A stretch of 64,000 bases of DNA from Sabellastarte sp. h YS-2021 (lineage: Eukaryota > Annelida > Polychaeta > Sabellida > Sabellidae): contig OZ024935.1 of assembly GCA_964017235.1 (NCBI GenBank), positions 1,178,001 through 1,242,000 on the forward strand, written 5' to 3'. The notes under the pieces are model-generated. The model worked only from the letters and a program-made list of their open reading frames with translations. It had not been told where the DNA came from and made no database searches. Of the stretch, positions 12,569 to 23,860 are shown one piece after another. Position 1 is the first letter of the stretch; each line of letters starts with the position of its first letter. The translations under genes and the position numbers were made by a program.

Positions 12569-13590
12569 TTAATCTGAGGCATTGTGGTCAAGAGTGATAT
12601 ACCTCCAGACACATTGGGACGTCCAGGTGCCATGACTCTGGATATCTTGCAACTGGACATTTGAATTAAAGGCAAAGGTGGCACCTGAACGTCGAAATGC
12701 GTGTAGGGTAAGGTTAGAATTCTGCAATTGCAATCTGCTTAGTATGGATTTAAAGTGACGCCTGACTTGACTATCCGTTAATGGCAAGCATTGGTTTCCT
12801 GCTTTGAATTGAAACATAGGAGAATTACTTTGGCCCGGGGTAATGTGGAGCAAATTTTTTATAGCTTTGACTGGGTATAGGGTATTTGAACCTAACAATG
12901 TAATTTTGAGAATTTTAACAGATTTTCTATCCTGGAGTGTTTTGGACTATTGTATTATGAGATGCAAGCCAGGGGCAGCAAAAATGACATCCCCTCTGGC
13001 TAGATGATAAAGGTTGGAAATTCTAAGAAAAGAAAAAAAGCCAGTGTGTAAACGGCTTTGAAGACTTGGCCCATGTAGGTCGAATCACAGGCCCTGACAA
13101 TTAAATGGAGGGTGTCAATATCTATTATGCTTTTAAGACAGGGTTTGAAGGGCTTGTGAAGTGCCACTGCTTTCTGAAAATATCTGATTCTAGAATCTTG
13201 AAATATATGAGTTGGCAGGCCATAGATGGATAGGCTGGCCTTAATGGCCGACAAATGGTTTGCTAGTGAAGGGGGAGATACATTGTTTGTGGTGAGAAAC
13301 TGAAGATAAGAGATAACAATTACTGGTGATAGGTTGAAGACAGAAACCTGCATGAAGACTGTGAAGGCTAGAAACAGCCTAAACATGCTCTGGTAGCTTC
13401 TCTGAGTGCCAGGTCTGAAGGCCATTTGGGTCTTCTGGGCAGCTATTTTTGCCATTGGTGCCAATCTTGGTGGCAGGCCTATTAAATACACCAATTCATG
13501 GTGGGGAAGCCAGCCAGCTAGCTGTACATGGGGTTTTTCAGTCATAGCCCACCTGGACAAGAGATCAGCAATTGTATTGTCTTTACCTGG
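12569..13590 (-). pseudogene. Tyrosine recombinase domain of the YR retrotransposon
   Basis: The N-terminal SAM-like core-binding part (RSYQSMFRLFLAF, VISYLQFLTTNNVS, ANHLSAIKASLSIYG) continues from RNase H in one frame (13000-13758). A shift in a T-run near 13030 moves to LRISNL (first catalytic Arg). A TAG at 12947-12949 follows, then a KTLQDRKSVKI strand, and the final frame (12569-12898) with HAFRRSG (His66, Arg69), SHGTW (His89) and WRYI (Tyr100). The catalytic R-K-HxxR-H-Y set is visible. It would join the circular DNA intermediate into the genome without a target-site duplication. Confidence 0.88.
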
Positions 13591-13901
13591 TATATGAACT
13601 ACTTGCAAGTTAATGTCCCCCCTGGCCACCTGGAATTGAATATTTCTGGCTATAGCAGCCAGAGTGAGATCCCTGGTTTTGCCTGAGTTGAGTACATGGA
13701 CTACAGCTTCGTTATCACATGCAATTCGAATTTTTTTCCTTTCCAACACTGAACCCAAACTCTCATGGCCACCAATATATTCAACATCTCTAAATGAGCA
13801 ATGTTAAGACCCAGATAGCCCAGGGGAATAGGGAGTGTATATACTTGGTTGCAACATCTGGCCCCAATGCCCTGGAGACAAGCATCAAGTTCAATTTCAA
13901 A
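13590..13901 (-). pseudogene. RNase H domain of the YR retrotransposon
   Basis: After the TGA the same frame reads FEIELDACLQGIGARCC (first catalytic Asp, near 13880), then LNIAHLEMLNILVA (catalytic Glu, near 13780). A shift in a seven-base A run near 13735 leads to RIACDNEAVVHVLNSG (second Asp) and HIPGKDNTIADLLSR (last Asp, near 13570-13600). All four acidic RNase H residues are present. The domain would degrade the RNA strand of the RNA:DNA hybrid. Confidence 0.85.
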
Positions 13902-14841
13902 TCAGATGGGACTGTGGTCAAAAATGGGGACCCCATTGAAGGTGGGGACAAATTTTATAAACCAATTAATGTCCCTCTGAGCTTCAGTGGACAGAGGGAC
14001 TTGGTCTTTATCATGCATAGTTCTTAATACATCCAGTAGTCGGTTTAGGAAAAATCTTGAGGTTCGAACAAACTTACTTTCAAACAAAAGGCTACCCAGC
14101 AAAGATTGGAGCTGACGCTTGCTGCAGTGTGTTTTATAACGCCATATTTGACACATATCCAGTATATCTTGCATTTTTTGGGGTGGAATGGCTAGAGTGA
14201 ACTTTTGGGTGTCCACTAGAATACCCAGACAGTTGACGCATGTAGAAGGTTTGACGACATTGTTTTTGGAAATTTCAAAACCTAGGAGGGGAAACAAGTA
14301 GCTTAGGGCGTCAAATGAGGTGTCAACGCGGCTTGGAAGGTCAATTCCAAGGATATCATCTATGTAATTTATGACGTCATGGCCGCATTGACGCATCATA
14401 TGATGCACAGCGTCACTTAGACGCTGAAACAACACACTTCCGTGTCGAAATCCAAATGGAAGACAAGTGTCCAGAAACCACTTATTTTGACGCAAACCTA
14501 ATAGATCATAGTCCTTTGGGTCAAGCTTGACGTGCTGAAGGCCCTTTGATATCAATTTTATAGATCATGCAACCTTTGCCTAGTAACTTGACACGGTTGG
14601 TTATGTGGTCAATTGTGGGGAGTTTTAGTATAAATGGAGTGTTTAAGTAACTGTCCTTGATGCTACCCGCATTAACTGATTTGCCTTGGGGAAAACTTAA
14701 GTCAATTATGACCCTCCTGTTTGTGGCATTAGGTTTGTCTCTGGTCATGAATGGGGAGACATGCAGAGGGTCTAGAGGGGGTTCATCATAAGGGCCCAGT
14801 ATGGCATTGTAGCCCATTTCATCTTGCAAATATGCTGTCAC
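13902..14841 (-). pseudogene. Reverse transcriptase domain of the YR retrotransposon
   Basis: Two frames joined by a one-base shift near 14545. The first (14521-14841) holds GYNAILGPYDEPP, RRVIIDLSFPQGKSVN and MIYKIDIK (motif A Asp). The second (13902-14555) holds HVKLDPKDYDLLGL, CLPFGFRHGSVLFQRLSDAV (motif B) and INYIDDILG, the YxDD active site (residues 64-67 of this part). Next is a thumb region with SKRQLQSLLGSLLF. The active site is intact. A TGA at 13902-13904 interrupts the link to RNase H. Confidence 0.9.
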
Positions 14842-15887
14842 ATCTTCTGGATAGTTTTTTGCCGACGTATGGTTTCATAATGACTTTCTAGAGGTGTTTC
14901 CATATCAAAATCTAGGGGAAAACCATATTTGATAAATAGGGGGAGTTGCACATCCCAATAGCCCTTCAACTGTTCTTCCCATACTTCTGGATTGAGTTGT
15001 GATTTGATAGGGATTTGACATTGCTTGTAGTTATATTCCCGAGATGCCTTGATTATTTTGTGAAGGGTCAAGGGGTCTGCATTAATCTTAGAGGGACTTA
15101 CTTTATCAGGGACCTCCAGTTTGCCCATTGGAATAAAGCCAAACTTGGTTTCATTTTGCTTGTTCCAGAGCTGGAAAGTAGGACTGGAAGCCAACATGGT
15201 TGTATAGTCCAGTTTTTTATCCTTGAGGCGTAAAGATAGGTCATATTTGGCATAGGTGTGAATGTTGAGGTCTGTAGAGACCTTGTGAGTACTTGGTTCT
15301 TGTGTTTCGACTTCTGATCGAACTCGTTTGCCAGGATTGTTAGACGCGTCATTTTTTGACGCCCCAAGGATTTCATGGATCTGAAGAAGACTACTACCCT
15401 CTTTGCATTTGTCATGAGTTACACTTTCTTGGTCAACGTGAACATTAGACATGTTGGGGTTAGAATGACGCATAACGACGCCGTCGCCTTGATACAATAC
15501 GTCAAACCTGTTACTGCATGGCAGCTGAAATTCTTTTGCATTGCCACCTACCTTTGTCTTCTTGTCAGTGAGACCACCGTTTGTGACTTTATTGTTTAAC
15601 TTTTTGTTTTGATCTATGCTGTTAGTATTACTGTACACATTGTTAGCAATAGGACAGTGCATGTTGGAGTCACTTTTGGGTTTTAAGTGCAATTTTCTTG
15701 GTACCCACCTTTGTTGAGATTTTTTTAATACTTGAGCAAATATGAAACCTTTGAATTTGTAGTAATCGGATCTCCAAGCAGCACTTTCGCCATTGACCCA
15801 TGTATTACTACTAATTACTCTAGTCCTGTACACATTGCCACTTGTGATATGACCTTTATTTTTTACACTTGGACTATTGCTTCGCAC
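14838..15887 (-). pseudogene. ORF2 N-terminal region of the YR retrotransposon
   Basis: ATG at 15887, 349 codons. The first 200 residues are low-complexity and polar. The last 80 (PIKSQLNPEVWEEQLKGYWD, then FIKYGFPLDFD) match the region that precedes the RT domain in DIRS-type polyproteins. A run of A residues (minus strand, about 14854-14860) coincides with a one-base frameshift, after which the protein continues in the frame of 14521-14841. Without the shift the product would be one long polyprotein. Confidence 0.75.
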
Positions 15888-15904
15888 TGCATTACTGCAG
15901 TGCC

Positions 15905-16231
15905 TTATTCGTTTTTTGAATCAGTTGGTGTTTTCTTTGAATTCCTACATTCTTTAAGTGGGTGAGGTAGCCGCTTTCTGAGTGTATTGCAGAAACTGCA
16001 AATATGTTTATAAAATTGCCCTGCCGTGTGATGGTCACTTTTATGTGGGCATTTCTGATTTTGAAAAAATTTACAGGGAATGCCTGGTGTTTCCGAATTT
16101 TGTTTTTTGGTGGAATTGTCTACAAGTTTCTGTGCATGAGTACGCCTGATCCTATCAATTTTCTCCACTTTATTTTGCCCTCCTCCATTCGACATAGGAG
16201 GACTGCATGGGCACCTTTTGCCGAGGCCCAC
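15905..16231 (-). pseudogene. gag-like ORF, C-terminal zinc-binding part
   Basis: From about residue 28 on, this frame continues the gag protein after a one-base shift near 16155. It contains CKFFQNQKCPHKSDHH followed by KHICSFCNTLRKRLPHP and ECRN, a Cys/His-rich module seen near the C-terminus of DIRS-type gag proteins (family knowledge). The region upstream of the shift in this frame is out-of-frame shadow. It ends 18 bases before the next ORF start. Confidence 0.75.
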
Positions 16232-16908
16232 CCAAAATCTTGGGCATCCTCCATCAGGTCCGACATGTAATCGAGCATTGCATTTTTGGTAGCCACATTA
16301 CTCTCATCTCTAATTATTGCACAGAAGCCAGAAACCCATTGAAAAGTGCTAAGACTGTCGTAGGTCACCCTACTCTTAGAGGTTCCTGCTAGAATATGAT
16401 TCTGTGGCCAGGGAATTTTATGTTTAACTGTGATATGATCTTGACCTCCTCTTTGAGATCTGAACATACCTTGCTCATTCAGGGAGGCTAATTCCTGTAG
16501 TCGCCTGTCCACAGCCTTTTGAATCCCTTTGGAACTCTTAAGAAAGGTGGTGGAGGGAATGACGCCGTCATCTTCCTCATCACTGTCAATCTGACCGGAT
16601 CTAGCTGAGCCCACACTAGCAATAGGGGAGTTGACGCCGTCAGAACTTAAGGTAGTCCCTTCCTGCAACTTATCTTCCATCTTCTGCATTCTTTCTTCAA
16701 TTGCAGACAATCTGGAACTGACACTAGTAAGAGCCTTTAATATTTCATGATTCACAGTATCAACAGTATTGCTGCTATCACTTGAAGCCGAAATACTATT
16801 GTCAATATCTACATTGTCTTTAAACTGACATTTCGCACCTACTGGCCTTTTGTGCTGGCCACCACAACCAGAGCAATTAAAGTTCTTTGGCATTCTGACA
16901 CTAATCAC
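16120..16908 (-). pseudogene. gag-like ORF, N-terminal part
   Basis: A 262-codon frame. The N-terminus has a Cys/His cluster (NCSGCGGQHKRPVGAKC, residues about 10-27), then a coiled-coil-like segment (residues about 60-85, LSAIEERMQKMEDKLQ), an acidic serine-rich linker, and a conserved region around residues 150-240 (KHKIPWPQNHILAG, FQWVSGFCAII). The frame is lost near 16155 and continues in the overlapping frame below. Role by family: nucleocapsid-like packaging of element RNA. It is the first ORF of the minus-strand element. Confidence 0.75.
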
Positions 16909-16930
16909 TTGACAAGATGTGCACTGATGT

Positions 16931-17511
16931 TACACGATGTTTATACACAGGTAGAGTTAGCGGGAGGTTGTGTTTAAAACATAATAAAATGCTTAAAAAT
17001 ACTATTATACATATAATAAAATATATAAAAACCCACCAACTCACCTGAATAAAGTGTCACAGAGCTTGTACAAGTGTAGATGTAGCCCGTTACCAAATCC
17101 AGTAAGGTACGACTGTAACTGATAACCACAGAATAGTATATATTAAGACATGAAGTGAGTTTAAAAGAAACTCCTATCCACTTAAAAATTTTTAAGCTTT
17201 ATAAAATGGCGACTGGCCTCTCTGAATTTGACTTTAAAAGTGAAGCCAGTATGAATTTTGCGGGAAAAATAAGGATCTAGGTCAAGGGTCAACCAATCAG
17301 CTTAAACTTTTGATTAACAAGCAAATCTTGTTATAAAAGACTGATGCAATGAGATATGTATAACTTACGGTCATACACCCCCAAATTTGTGTTATGAAAA
17401 AAAATTAGCAACGCAGACAAAGTCAAATTTTTTTTCTAAAATTATTTTAGCTAATTACTACACTTGGTTTCATAAAACTGGGTTTTGATATTAAAAATAT
17501 TTACATTTTTA
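16931..17511. other. Probable 5' flank of the YR element
   Basis: Upstream of the gag start on the minus strand. No coding sequence. I looked for inverted or split direct repeats matching the region left of 12560 and saw none by eye. A short ATGGCGACTGG start near 17205 on the plus strand opens only about 24 codons. Confidence 0.4.
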
Positions 17512-17666
17512 AATAAGTCAAAGTTGGGGATTTTACGTCCTGTTCAACAGCTAGGGTCATATTGGGACGGCACCTCAGCATTGCCACTTGTGGGATTCAA
17601 ACCCACAGAGGTAACAACCTATGATAAGATGACCAATTTGCTAACCACTAGGCAACCAATGACCTC
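17512..17666 (-). mobile_element. tRNA-derived SINE, family B, full head
   Basis: On the minus strand: A box TTGCCTAGTGGTTAGCA (near 17656-17640), B box GGGTTTGAATCCC (near 17603-17590), then a body with CCCAATATGACCCTAGCTG and a 3' tail GTTGAACAGGACGTAAAATC. The A and B boxes are the internal pol III promoter. A 5'-truncated relative lies at 38513-38591. Confidence 0.8.
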
Positions 17667-17669
17667 TTT

Positions 17670-19815
17670 ACAAGTTTAAAGACAGCAATTTTATTTCTTA
17701 AATAAAAGTAATATTAACTTCTGTAGATTTTTCAGTTAATTCATGCATTTTGCATCAAATTATCAATAGTGGTGTCTGAACATCACCCCTATCAGTCCCC
17801 CGTCCAAGGACAGTGAGTTCCTAAGTTAATCTAGTTGGTACTGCAAGTACTTCTTGAGCTGTTTCTTGGAATTCATGTGAGCCCCAGTGACCTAGCAGTT
17901 AAATCACATTGGCCCATGTAGTTTTGGTTGAAAATATGAGGCTATTATACCCAGTTAAATTTAGACACCGCAGTGGATGGGTGTCAGGAATTTTGTGAAT
18001 GAACTTGGAGTTATTTTTATGTTTATATTTTTAGCTAATTTCTTATTTAACTGTTTTAATTTTCGGGGAGGTGTTAGATATGGCAACTGGATATTGCCAA
18101 TTTACATTTTTTTCAGTATTTGCAAAATGTTGTAATACTTGAATGGAGCTCTTCCTGTTTTATTTAGATTCACTGAAGACTCAATTTAGTAAGACTGATT
18201 TTCACCAAAACTGAGACAAAAGCTTGGATTCTATGATATTACAAAAATTGCCTTAGCTATTTATTCTTGTTTGGTTGATACATTCCGAAAAGTTTTCAAG
18301 CCAACAATAGAGCACTGCAGGGTCTTTATTATTCAACTAATTATTGAAGGGCAGATAATAGAATGTTCATAACATTACAACAGAAGTTGTAATTCAGTAA
18401 AAACTGAAGCAGACTAACATCAGGACAGTAGGAACGACTTCAATCAGATAAGCAGAAGATAAAACGTTGGACAACAAAGATTCTACTGTAGTGTACAAAC
18501 ATTTGGTCCTTATCAAAGATATTTTGGGGTAAAAGCTTTTAGCTGAAACAACACATTAATACTAACCATAACTAGTTGGCTCCACACAAGTAAAATCCAT
18601 TAGTATTTAAAAGCTTTGACCTGTGCTCTGAAATAGACTGAATGCATCATGTCACTGTGAAGTGCTTTTGTCAAAAGGGGTTGAACATTTTCAAATTTCT
18701 TTGAATTTCTTTTTCCATGAAAAGGAAATATTCCTTCATGAAAAAGAGGTGTGCTTTTTTCACCATTCAAAGCTTGACTGTAAGATCACAAAAGCACTTT
18801 GATGTGTGAAGGCAGGTGTAGGCAGGTGTTCCTTCAACAGCGACCCTTAATTCATTTATGTTTAAATGGTCATGTGATCTAATTTCACTAATGAGAATAA
18901 AGGATATCATTTTAATGTATACAATGACTGGATATATGAATGCCAGGTTCTCGGAAAGAAGCCAAATCCAATCAAAAAAGGAGAAATTTAACTGTTTTAT
19001 CTGCATTGGATGCTAGGTAAGAAACATACACCTATTAACCACACTTGTGTTCTAGTGAAAATAAAGTGAAATGTTGGGAAATCTCTTTGAAATCTGACAT
19101 GAAAATTCTTTGAATGTGTAACTAAATGGCATATCAAAATCAATAAGTACATTAGTGGACATGGGTAGTGCTTAGTTCTATCATGGGATCAAAACTAACA
19201 ATACTTCTCATTTGCCTCTTACCTGCTCGAATGCTTTTCTGTATTTTTTCTCGGCATTTAAACTTTCCAGTCTTCAGGTTTCAGTATGTCTGAGGATGTT
19301 TTATGTCTCAATGACATTTCAGTGTTGAATACCTTATCACTATGTCATAAAAATATTTATTCTTACTCCCAAAGGCAAGGATATATTATTATTGTTTCCA
19401 TTTGTGTGTCTGTTCGTCATTGCATATACATAAGCAACAATAGAAAGCTATACATAATAAATGAAAGTCACAATTTTCACACAATGTGGGTTCTTTCCCT
19501 GATAGGTCCTCCTGAAAGGTTATCTGGAACTATATCGTCTTATATTTGCACAGAGGGGGGGGTCTAACCTTAGCTTGGTGATCATTAAAGATTATTCAGT
19601 TGATGGTCCTCATTAGGATCTCAATAAAAAAAATCATTAATTTTTTAGTATTACCCATGCCAAAGGTTTGTACATTCTAGGATATTGCTTCTTTGTTTTG
19701 TAACTTATGGAGTTTCATAGAGCAACCTTAAACTCTTTAGTTAAAGGCTTTTTCTGTTTTTAAATACCTTTGAGTGTTTTGCATCCATACAAAAGCTAGA
19801 TACTGTTTAAATACA
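17670..19815. other. Gene-less stretch with weak repeats
   Basis: Near 18657-18805 there is a weak foldback (AAGTGCTTTTGT with ACAAAAGCACTT, and CATGAAAAGGAA facing TTCCTTCATG at the centre). Near 17890 a TGACCTAGCAGTTAAA word resembles a tRNA A box. Neither supports a firm call. No coding sequence recognised. Confidence 0.4.
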
Positions 19816-19817
19816 CT

Positions 19818-20100
19818 GTTCCATGTTATCAGCAACTAAAACAGATTGCCTGTCAGAATCAAAAGCTTTGATTTGTGCAGAAAACAAAATTTATTCAGTT
19901 TCTCAGACTTTCAGAAATTCCTCTTTTTACATGTTTCCTTGAATTCAATTACTTGCTTCCTGTTTTATAATATCAAGCTTTAAGTCGGTAATGTAATCTT
20001 TGCCATCTTTTAGGGATGAAGTAAGATTATCAAAGAGGAAATCTGAAAATTGATGTTTCTCTTAGACAAAGTCAAAGCTGGGTTTTATGCCGAGGCCATA
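19818..20100. repeat. Unclassified interspersed repeat, copy 1
   Basis: Shares an ordered set of words with 36318-36590: AAAACAGATTGC, TCAAAAGCTTTG, TTCAATTACTTGCTTCCT, and a GATGTTYCT...GGGTTTATG stretch. No tRNA boxes, inverted ends or coding sequence seen, so the class is unknown. Confidence 0.65.
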
Positions 20101-20511
20101 TCTATTAGGGTGGCGGTAGCTATTCCAGCCAAAGTGCCATTGCGTTATTCAACATGTTAGTGACAGAATATTGCAAAGCATGGTGAAAAAAATATTCATG
20201 GCAATGGAGTCTTGAGTCTCATAAACCTAGCCTAAAGCTATGTTCAAGAGCTAATCTGTGATTCACAGTTATTTTGCTTTAATTCAAGTCCTGTAACACC
20301 CAGACATAATGCTAATTTCAGAGTCAATAACAATAAAACAATGACTGAAAGCAAAGCTCAAAGCCCTAGAGTTTGCTCCTAATAAAACCCTTGCACTGGC
20401 TGCTTGAACTGCTGCCTATTTTACTACTTAAAACTTTTGACACAGAAAGAGTTCCTTTATGTATGCCTGAGTAGATTGTTTAGTATGTAAGTCAGATACA
20501 GTTACTCAGCT

Positions 20512-21045
20512 TTATTACCTCCGCCAAGGAGGTTATGTTTTCTCATGAGTTGGTTTCTGCTTTTGTTTGTTTGTGAACAAGATAACTAAAAAAAGTTATC
20601 ACTATCTGGATCTTCTGGATCCATGAAATGTTATTTTTAGACAGATAACTCAAAAGGTTTTGGATGGATTTTCATGAAATTTTCAGGAAATGTTCTAAAT
20701 GGGACACGGAACAAGTGATTACATTTTTGAGTGATCTGGGTCACTGTATGGATCATCTGGATCCAGGCCGCCAGATGCGTTTTGAGAACTTATGGGTGGA
20801 TTTTGATGAAATTTTCAGGATATGTTTGAAAAGGTAAAAGGAAGAAATAATTAAATTTTGGGAGTGATCCGGATGATTATCTGGATCTTCTGGATCCATG
20901 AAATGTAACTCAAAAAGTTATGGACGGATTCTGATGAAATTTTCAGGATTTGTTTTAAATGGGACATAGAACAAGTGATTAGATTGTGGGAGTGATCTGG
21001 ATCACTGTCTGGATCATCTGGATCCAGGCTTTTTTAAAAGAAGTT
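20512..21045 (+). repeat. Tandem repeat, about 130-bp unit, with hairpin head
   Basis: Starts with the hairpin ACCTCC-GCCAA-GGAGGT (20517-20533). Three roughly 130-bp units follow (from about 20642, 20775 and 20906) plus a partial one before them. Each carries GGAYTTTGATGAAATTTTCAGGA-type sequence, AACAAGTGATTA and GAGTGATCTGGATCA, and ends in CTGGATCCA. The same family appears once on the minus strand at about 63705-63880. Copies are diverged. Confidence 0.85.
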
Positions 21046-21739
21046 ACAGCCAGACAATTTAGGGTGGATTTTGACTCTTGTTTAGTTTACTTTATTACTA
21101 AATTAGGTTTCTATTTTCTATCATATTATTATGTAAATATCTATAAGCTTGAATAAAGTATGTCGCATGTTAAATACAAAGTATGTAGGTTTTGGAAGAA
21201 ATATGGACTGAATTCAATATATTTAAATTAGAAAAGAAGATGAATATATTATGATATCTACTGTTCACCCACATTATTTTTCACCCCAGTACCACATTTT
21301 CTTAGTGAGGGCTTATTGGAATTGGATTTTCCCTTTATTCCTGCTCCTTGACAGAGGTTGACGTCATAGTGAAACTTACAAAATGATGAAATAAAGTCCA
21401 GAGTTAAACGGAAGAAATTTAAGAAAAAAATTACAAACAGAAATATTTTTCACAAACTCCTTGTGGCAGTGGTTTCAATCATGTTCTGGATATAAAATGA
21501 CATCTTTGGACTTGAAACATGAATAATACAACAAACTATGTTATTCTTATGCTATTGTATATGTCCAAGGTCATCCAGTTTATTTGCTACAGCTCAAACA
21601 ATCTCAACCAAAAATATTCTTCTAGCTTTCTAATCATTGATTCTATTACCTATAAGTCAAATAATAAAGCTGGTGACGTGTGAAGTAAGTCCATTGGTTG
21701 CCACAATAAAAGAAATCTAAAAAAGCAATTTTCTCCCTT

Positions 21740-21990
21740 TAATTCAAAGGTCAGCCGTAAAACTGCAGTATGTGACCAGAATTGTGTCAGCTGGACATAC
21801 TTTCAGCTTATGTCCAATGAGAGTGACAGTATTTCACGCTGCCTATGATACACTAAATAGATTGTATCTGTACTAATGAGGTCATGTGATCCCTTGTCAG
21901 TGATTGATTTTTTGTCTCCTTTTGCCAGTGAGATACCTCAGGAAGCAACAACAAATACCTTGCTAATGAGACTGGCAAATTAGTTCAAAC
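21740..21990 (-). mobile_element. SINE family D, copy 2
   Basis: Body homologous to 11115-11400: AATTCAAAGGTCAG at the left, CTGCAGTATGTGAC, AATTGTGTC, AGTGATT..TTTTTGTCTCCTTTTGCCAGTGAGATACC, and a degraded B-box word near 21975. The tRNA head is not clear in this copy. Confidence 0.6.
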
Positions 21991-22880
21991 TTACAGTTTT
22001 ACATCATGTTAAATAGCTAATAGTTAAATAGTTAAATTGTCCCAGTTACACTAGAGGTGGTGTTGACTATATTTCAACCTTTGGTAGAGTAACTGATTCC
22101 TCATCTACTCATAAACCTCTTTCCAGTAAACTTTTATGGTATTCCTTGCTTTCTGTTGGAAAACATAGAACAAAACATCCTGTCTATCATAGGCAGTGTC
22201 AACATCACCAACCGAACATACCTGCAGGGTGTCTTCATATTTATCTTAAGTCTTTGGACTTTCTTGTGAAGCAGACTTGTAGCTGGCTATCACAGTAAAA
22301 ACAACATTCTTGCTCTTATTTTCTTACGATTTTAAATTACCAGAAATAACACCTGTAGTGTGACAAAGGACATAAGTTCATGTCAAAGGTCAAAGTTGAT
22401 GTTTTACATCATACTCTGCAGTTAACTTAGTTCATGCTGAGACAGATCATCAGTTAATGCATCATAATGTAACGAAATGAGTTTGAACCCATACAGGAGG
22501 AAAGAAAAGGAGAAACAGAGGAGAGAGTAAAGTGATCCAAAGCCATATATAAACAATAATCAATGATTCAAACCACAACAGCCTTGTCCTCCTTAATAAT
22601 AATAATTGACCAAATATATTTGATAGCCTTTAAGCAAACTTTTATATTGTTCTTGAAGTGAAAGCGCTGTTGCAATTTCGATATAAATTAAAAATCAAAA
22701 TGTAACCTTACAAGTCAATCCTCAAACCAGTTTCCTTGTACGTATGTTTTAAAAATGTAAATAAAATAAAAACAAATCAGTTAACATTCATCTGTTTCAT
22801 TTTTCAGGGTCAAGGGTAAAGGTACAAGATAAGTTACAGTGTCAATGCAAAGTACTCATGTAAAACAAGAATAACATACA
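21991..22880. other. Gene-less stretch, possible SINE remnant
   Basis: At 22380-22500 the words GGTCAAAGTTGATGTTTTAC and GTTTGAACCCATACAGG are ordered like SINE family B on the minus strand, but the match is too decayed to call. No coding sequence. Confidence 0.35.
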
Positions 22881-22889
22881 ATATATATG

Positions 22890-23045
22890 TTCACTGCCGT
22901 TTTGACCCCCAAGCCGTTTAAAACGGCGGGGCCTGCCGTTTTAAATGGCAGGCCCTGCCATTTACACCCACTAGGCTTAAATAAGAGGTTGTAAATGGCT
23001 GAGCCATTTAAAATGGCGGGCTCCAGCTCTCAGCCATTTTAACTC
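22890..23045. repeat. Cluster of nested palindromes
   Basis: Successive near-perfect palindromes built on the word GCCRTTT: GCCGTTTAAAACGGC (22913-22927), CCTGCCGTTTTAAATGGCAGG-type (22932-22952), TAAATGGCTGAGCCATTTA (22992-23010) and GCCATTTAAAATGGC (23004-23018), ending with another CAGCCATTTT. GC-richer than its surroundings. No coding frame. Confidence 0.8.
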
Positions 23046-23446
23046 TTTTTCTAGCTATTACTTTGTTAACTATTGAATTAGTGTTTGTCTTCTGTGGCAT
23101 ACAAGTTTAATGTTTCATGACAATTATGTAATTACTTTTTTATCCATTATTTGTCATTTAAGCTTAAAATTTAAAAAGTGAAATATTAAATAGCAGCAAT
23201 ATAATTATATCAAGATATAGCAATTTTGAATTTTCATTCAAACAGCTTTAACACTAGGACGGTGGGTGCCTGTTTACCCAAGAACTTTTGAAACAATAAT
23301 GAGGATACCTGACATCTGTAAGTCAGGAAGTAAACAGCATTGGCAGGACAATTAAGGAAGTGAATTATTATTGTGACACAAATATAACTGACACTAATTA
23401 AACATATGGTTTGACCTGGAGTAGTGAATACAAGCAATTAATACCA

Positions 23447-23675
23447 GGGGCAGTATTCTTCAAGAATACTAAGATAAGGTGACCTTAGATCAAAGTAACT
23501 TGAAGGTGAAAACATATAAATAAGGGAAGTTTTCTTTACTTAAGTTTGTCTTGAATTTGGTATTCACAAAACAAAAGTTCCGAATGTTCAGTTTCAGAAT
23601 TTCTTACTTGAAATAAAGTAAAACATAAAATCTAAGTTAGAAGTGATCTAAGTGTTGTAGAATACGGATCTTGGT
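23447..23675. mobile_element. MITE with GGGGCAGTATTC-type ends
   Basis: Left end GGGGCAGTATTCTTCAAG and right end (reverse complement) CCAAGATCCGTATTCTACAA begin imperfect inverted repeats that extend through CTTAGATCA words. The ends resemble those of the element at 38812-39211. No coding frame. Confidence 0.55.
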
Positions 23676-23860
23676 CCTTAACTGCAAAGTTGTGACAAGC
23701 ACAACTAATATATGAACTTATCCAGTTTAACAAGTAACACCTAATATGACAGGAAATGTTTGAATGTCTTTCTTGCAATAATATTATGTTTTTGTATCTG
23801 AGATTCAATGTATATAGCTATAGCTTTACACACTTCTGACATCCAAAAAAGTCAATTCAT

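Larger units (their letters stand above)
12560..16930 (-). mobile_element. DIRS/Ngaro-type tyrosine-recombinase retrotransposon
   Basis: Minus-strand gene order is gag-like protein, second ORF, reverse transcriptase, RNase H, tyrosine recombinase. This order with a YR in place of a DDE integrase defines the DIRS superfamily (established). RNase H passes straight into the recombinase with no methyltransferase between, as in Ngaro-like rather than classical DIRS-1 elements (inference). Terminal repeats were not located, so the coordinates bound the coding part only; the true ends may lie within a few hundred bases on each side. At least five frameshifts and two in-frame stops break the reading frames. 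Confidence 0.9.

Noticed and set aside
13794..14027. Plus-strand open frame inside the YR element
   Set aside because: It is the antisense shadow of the RNase H and RT coding on the minus strand.
15732..16392. Several plus-strand open frames over the gag region
   Set aside because: Antisense shadows of the minus-strand gag and ORF2 frames, with no independent motif.
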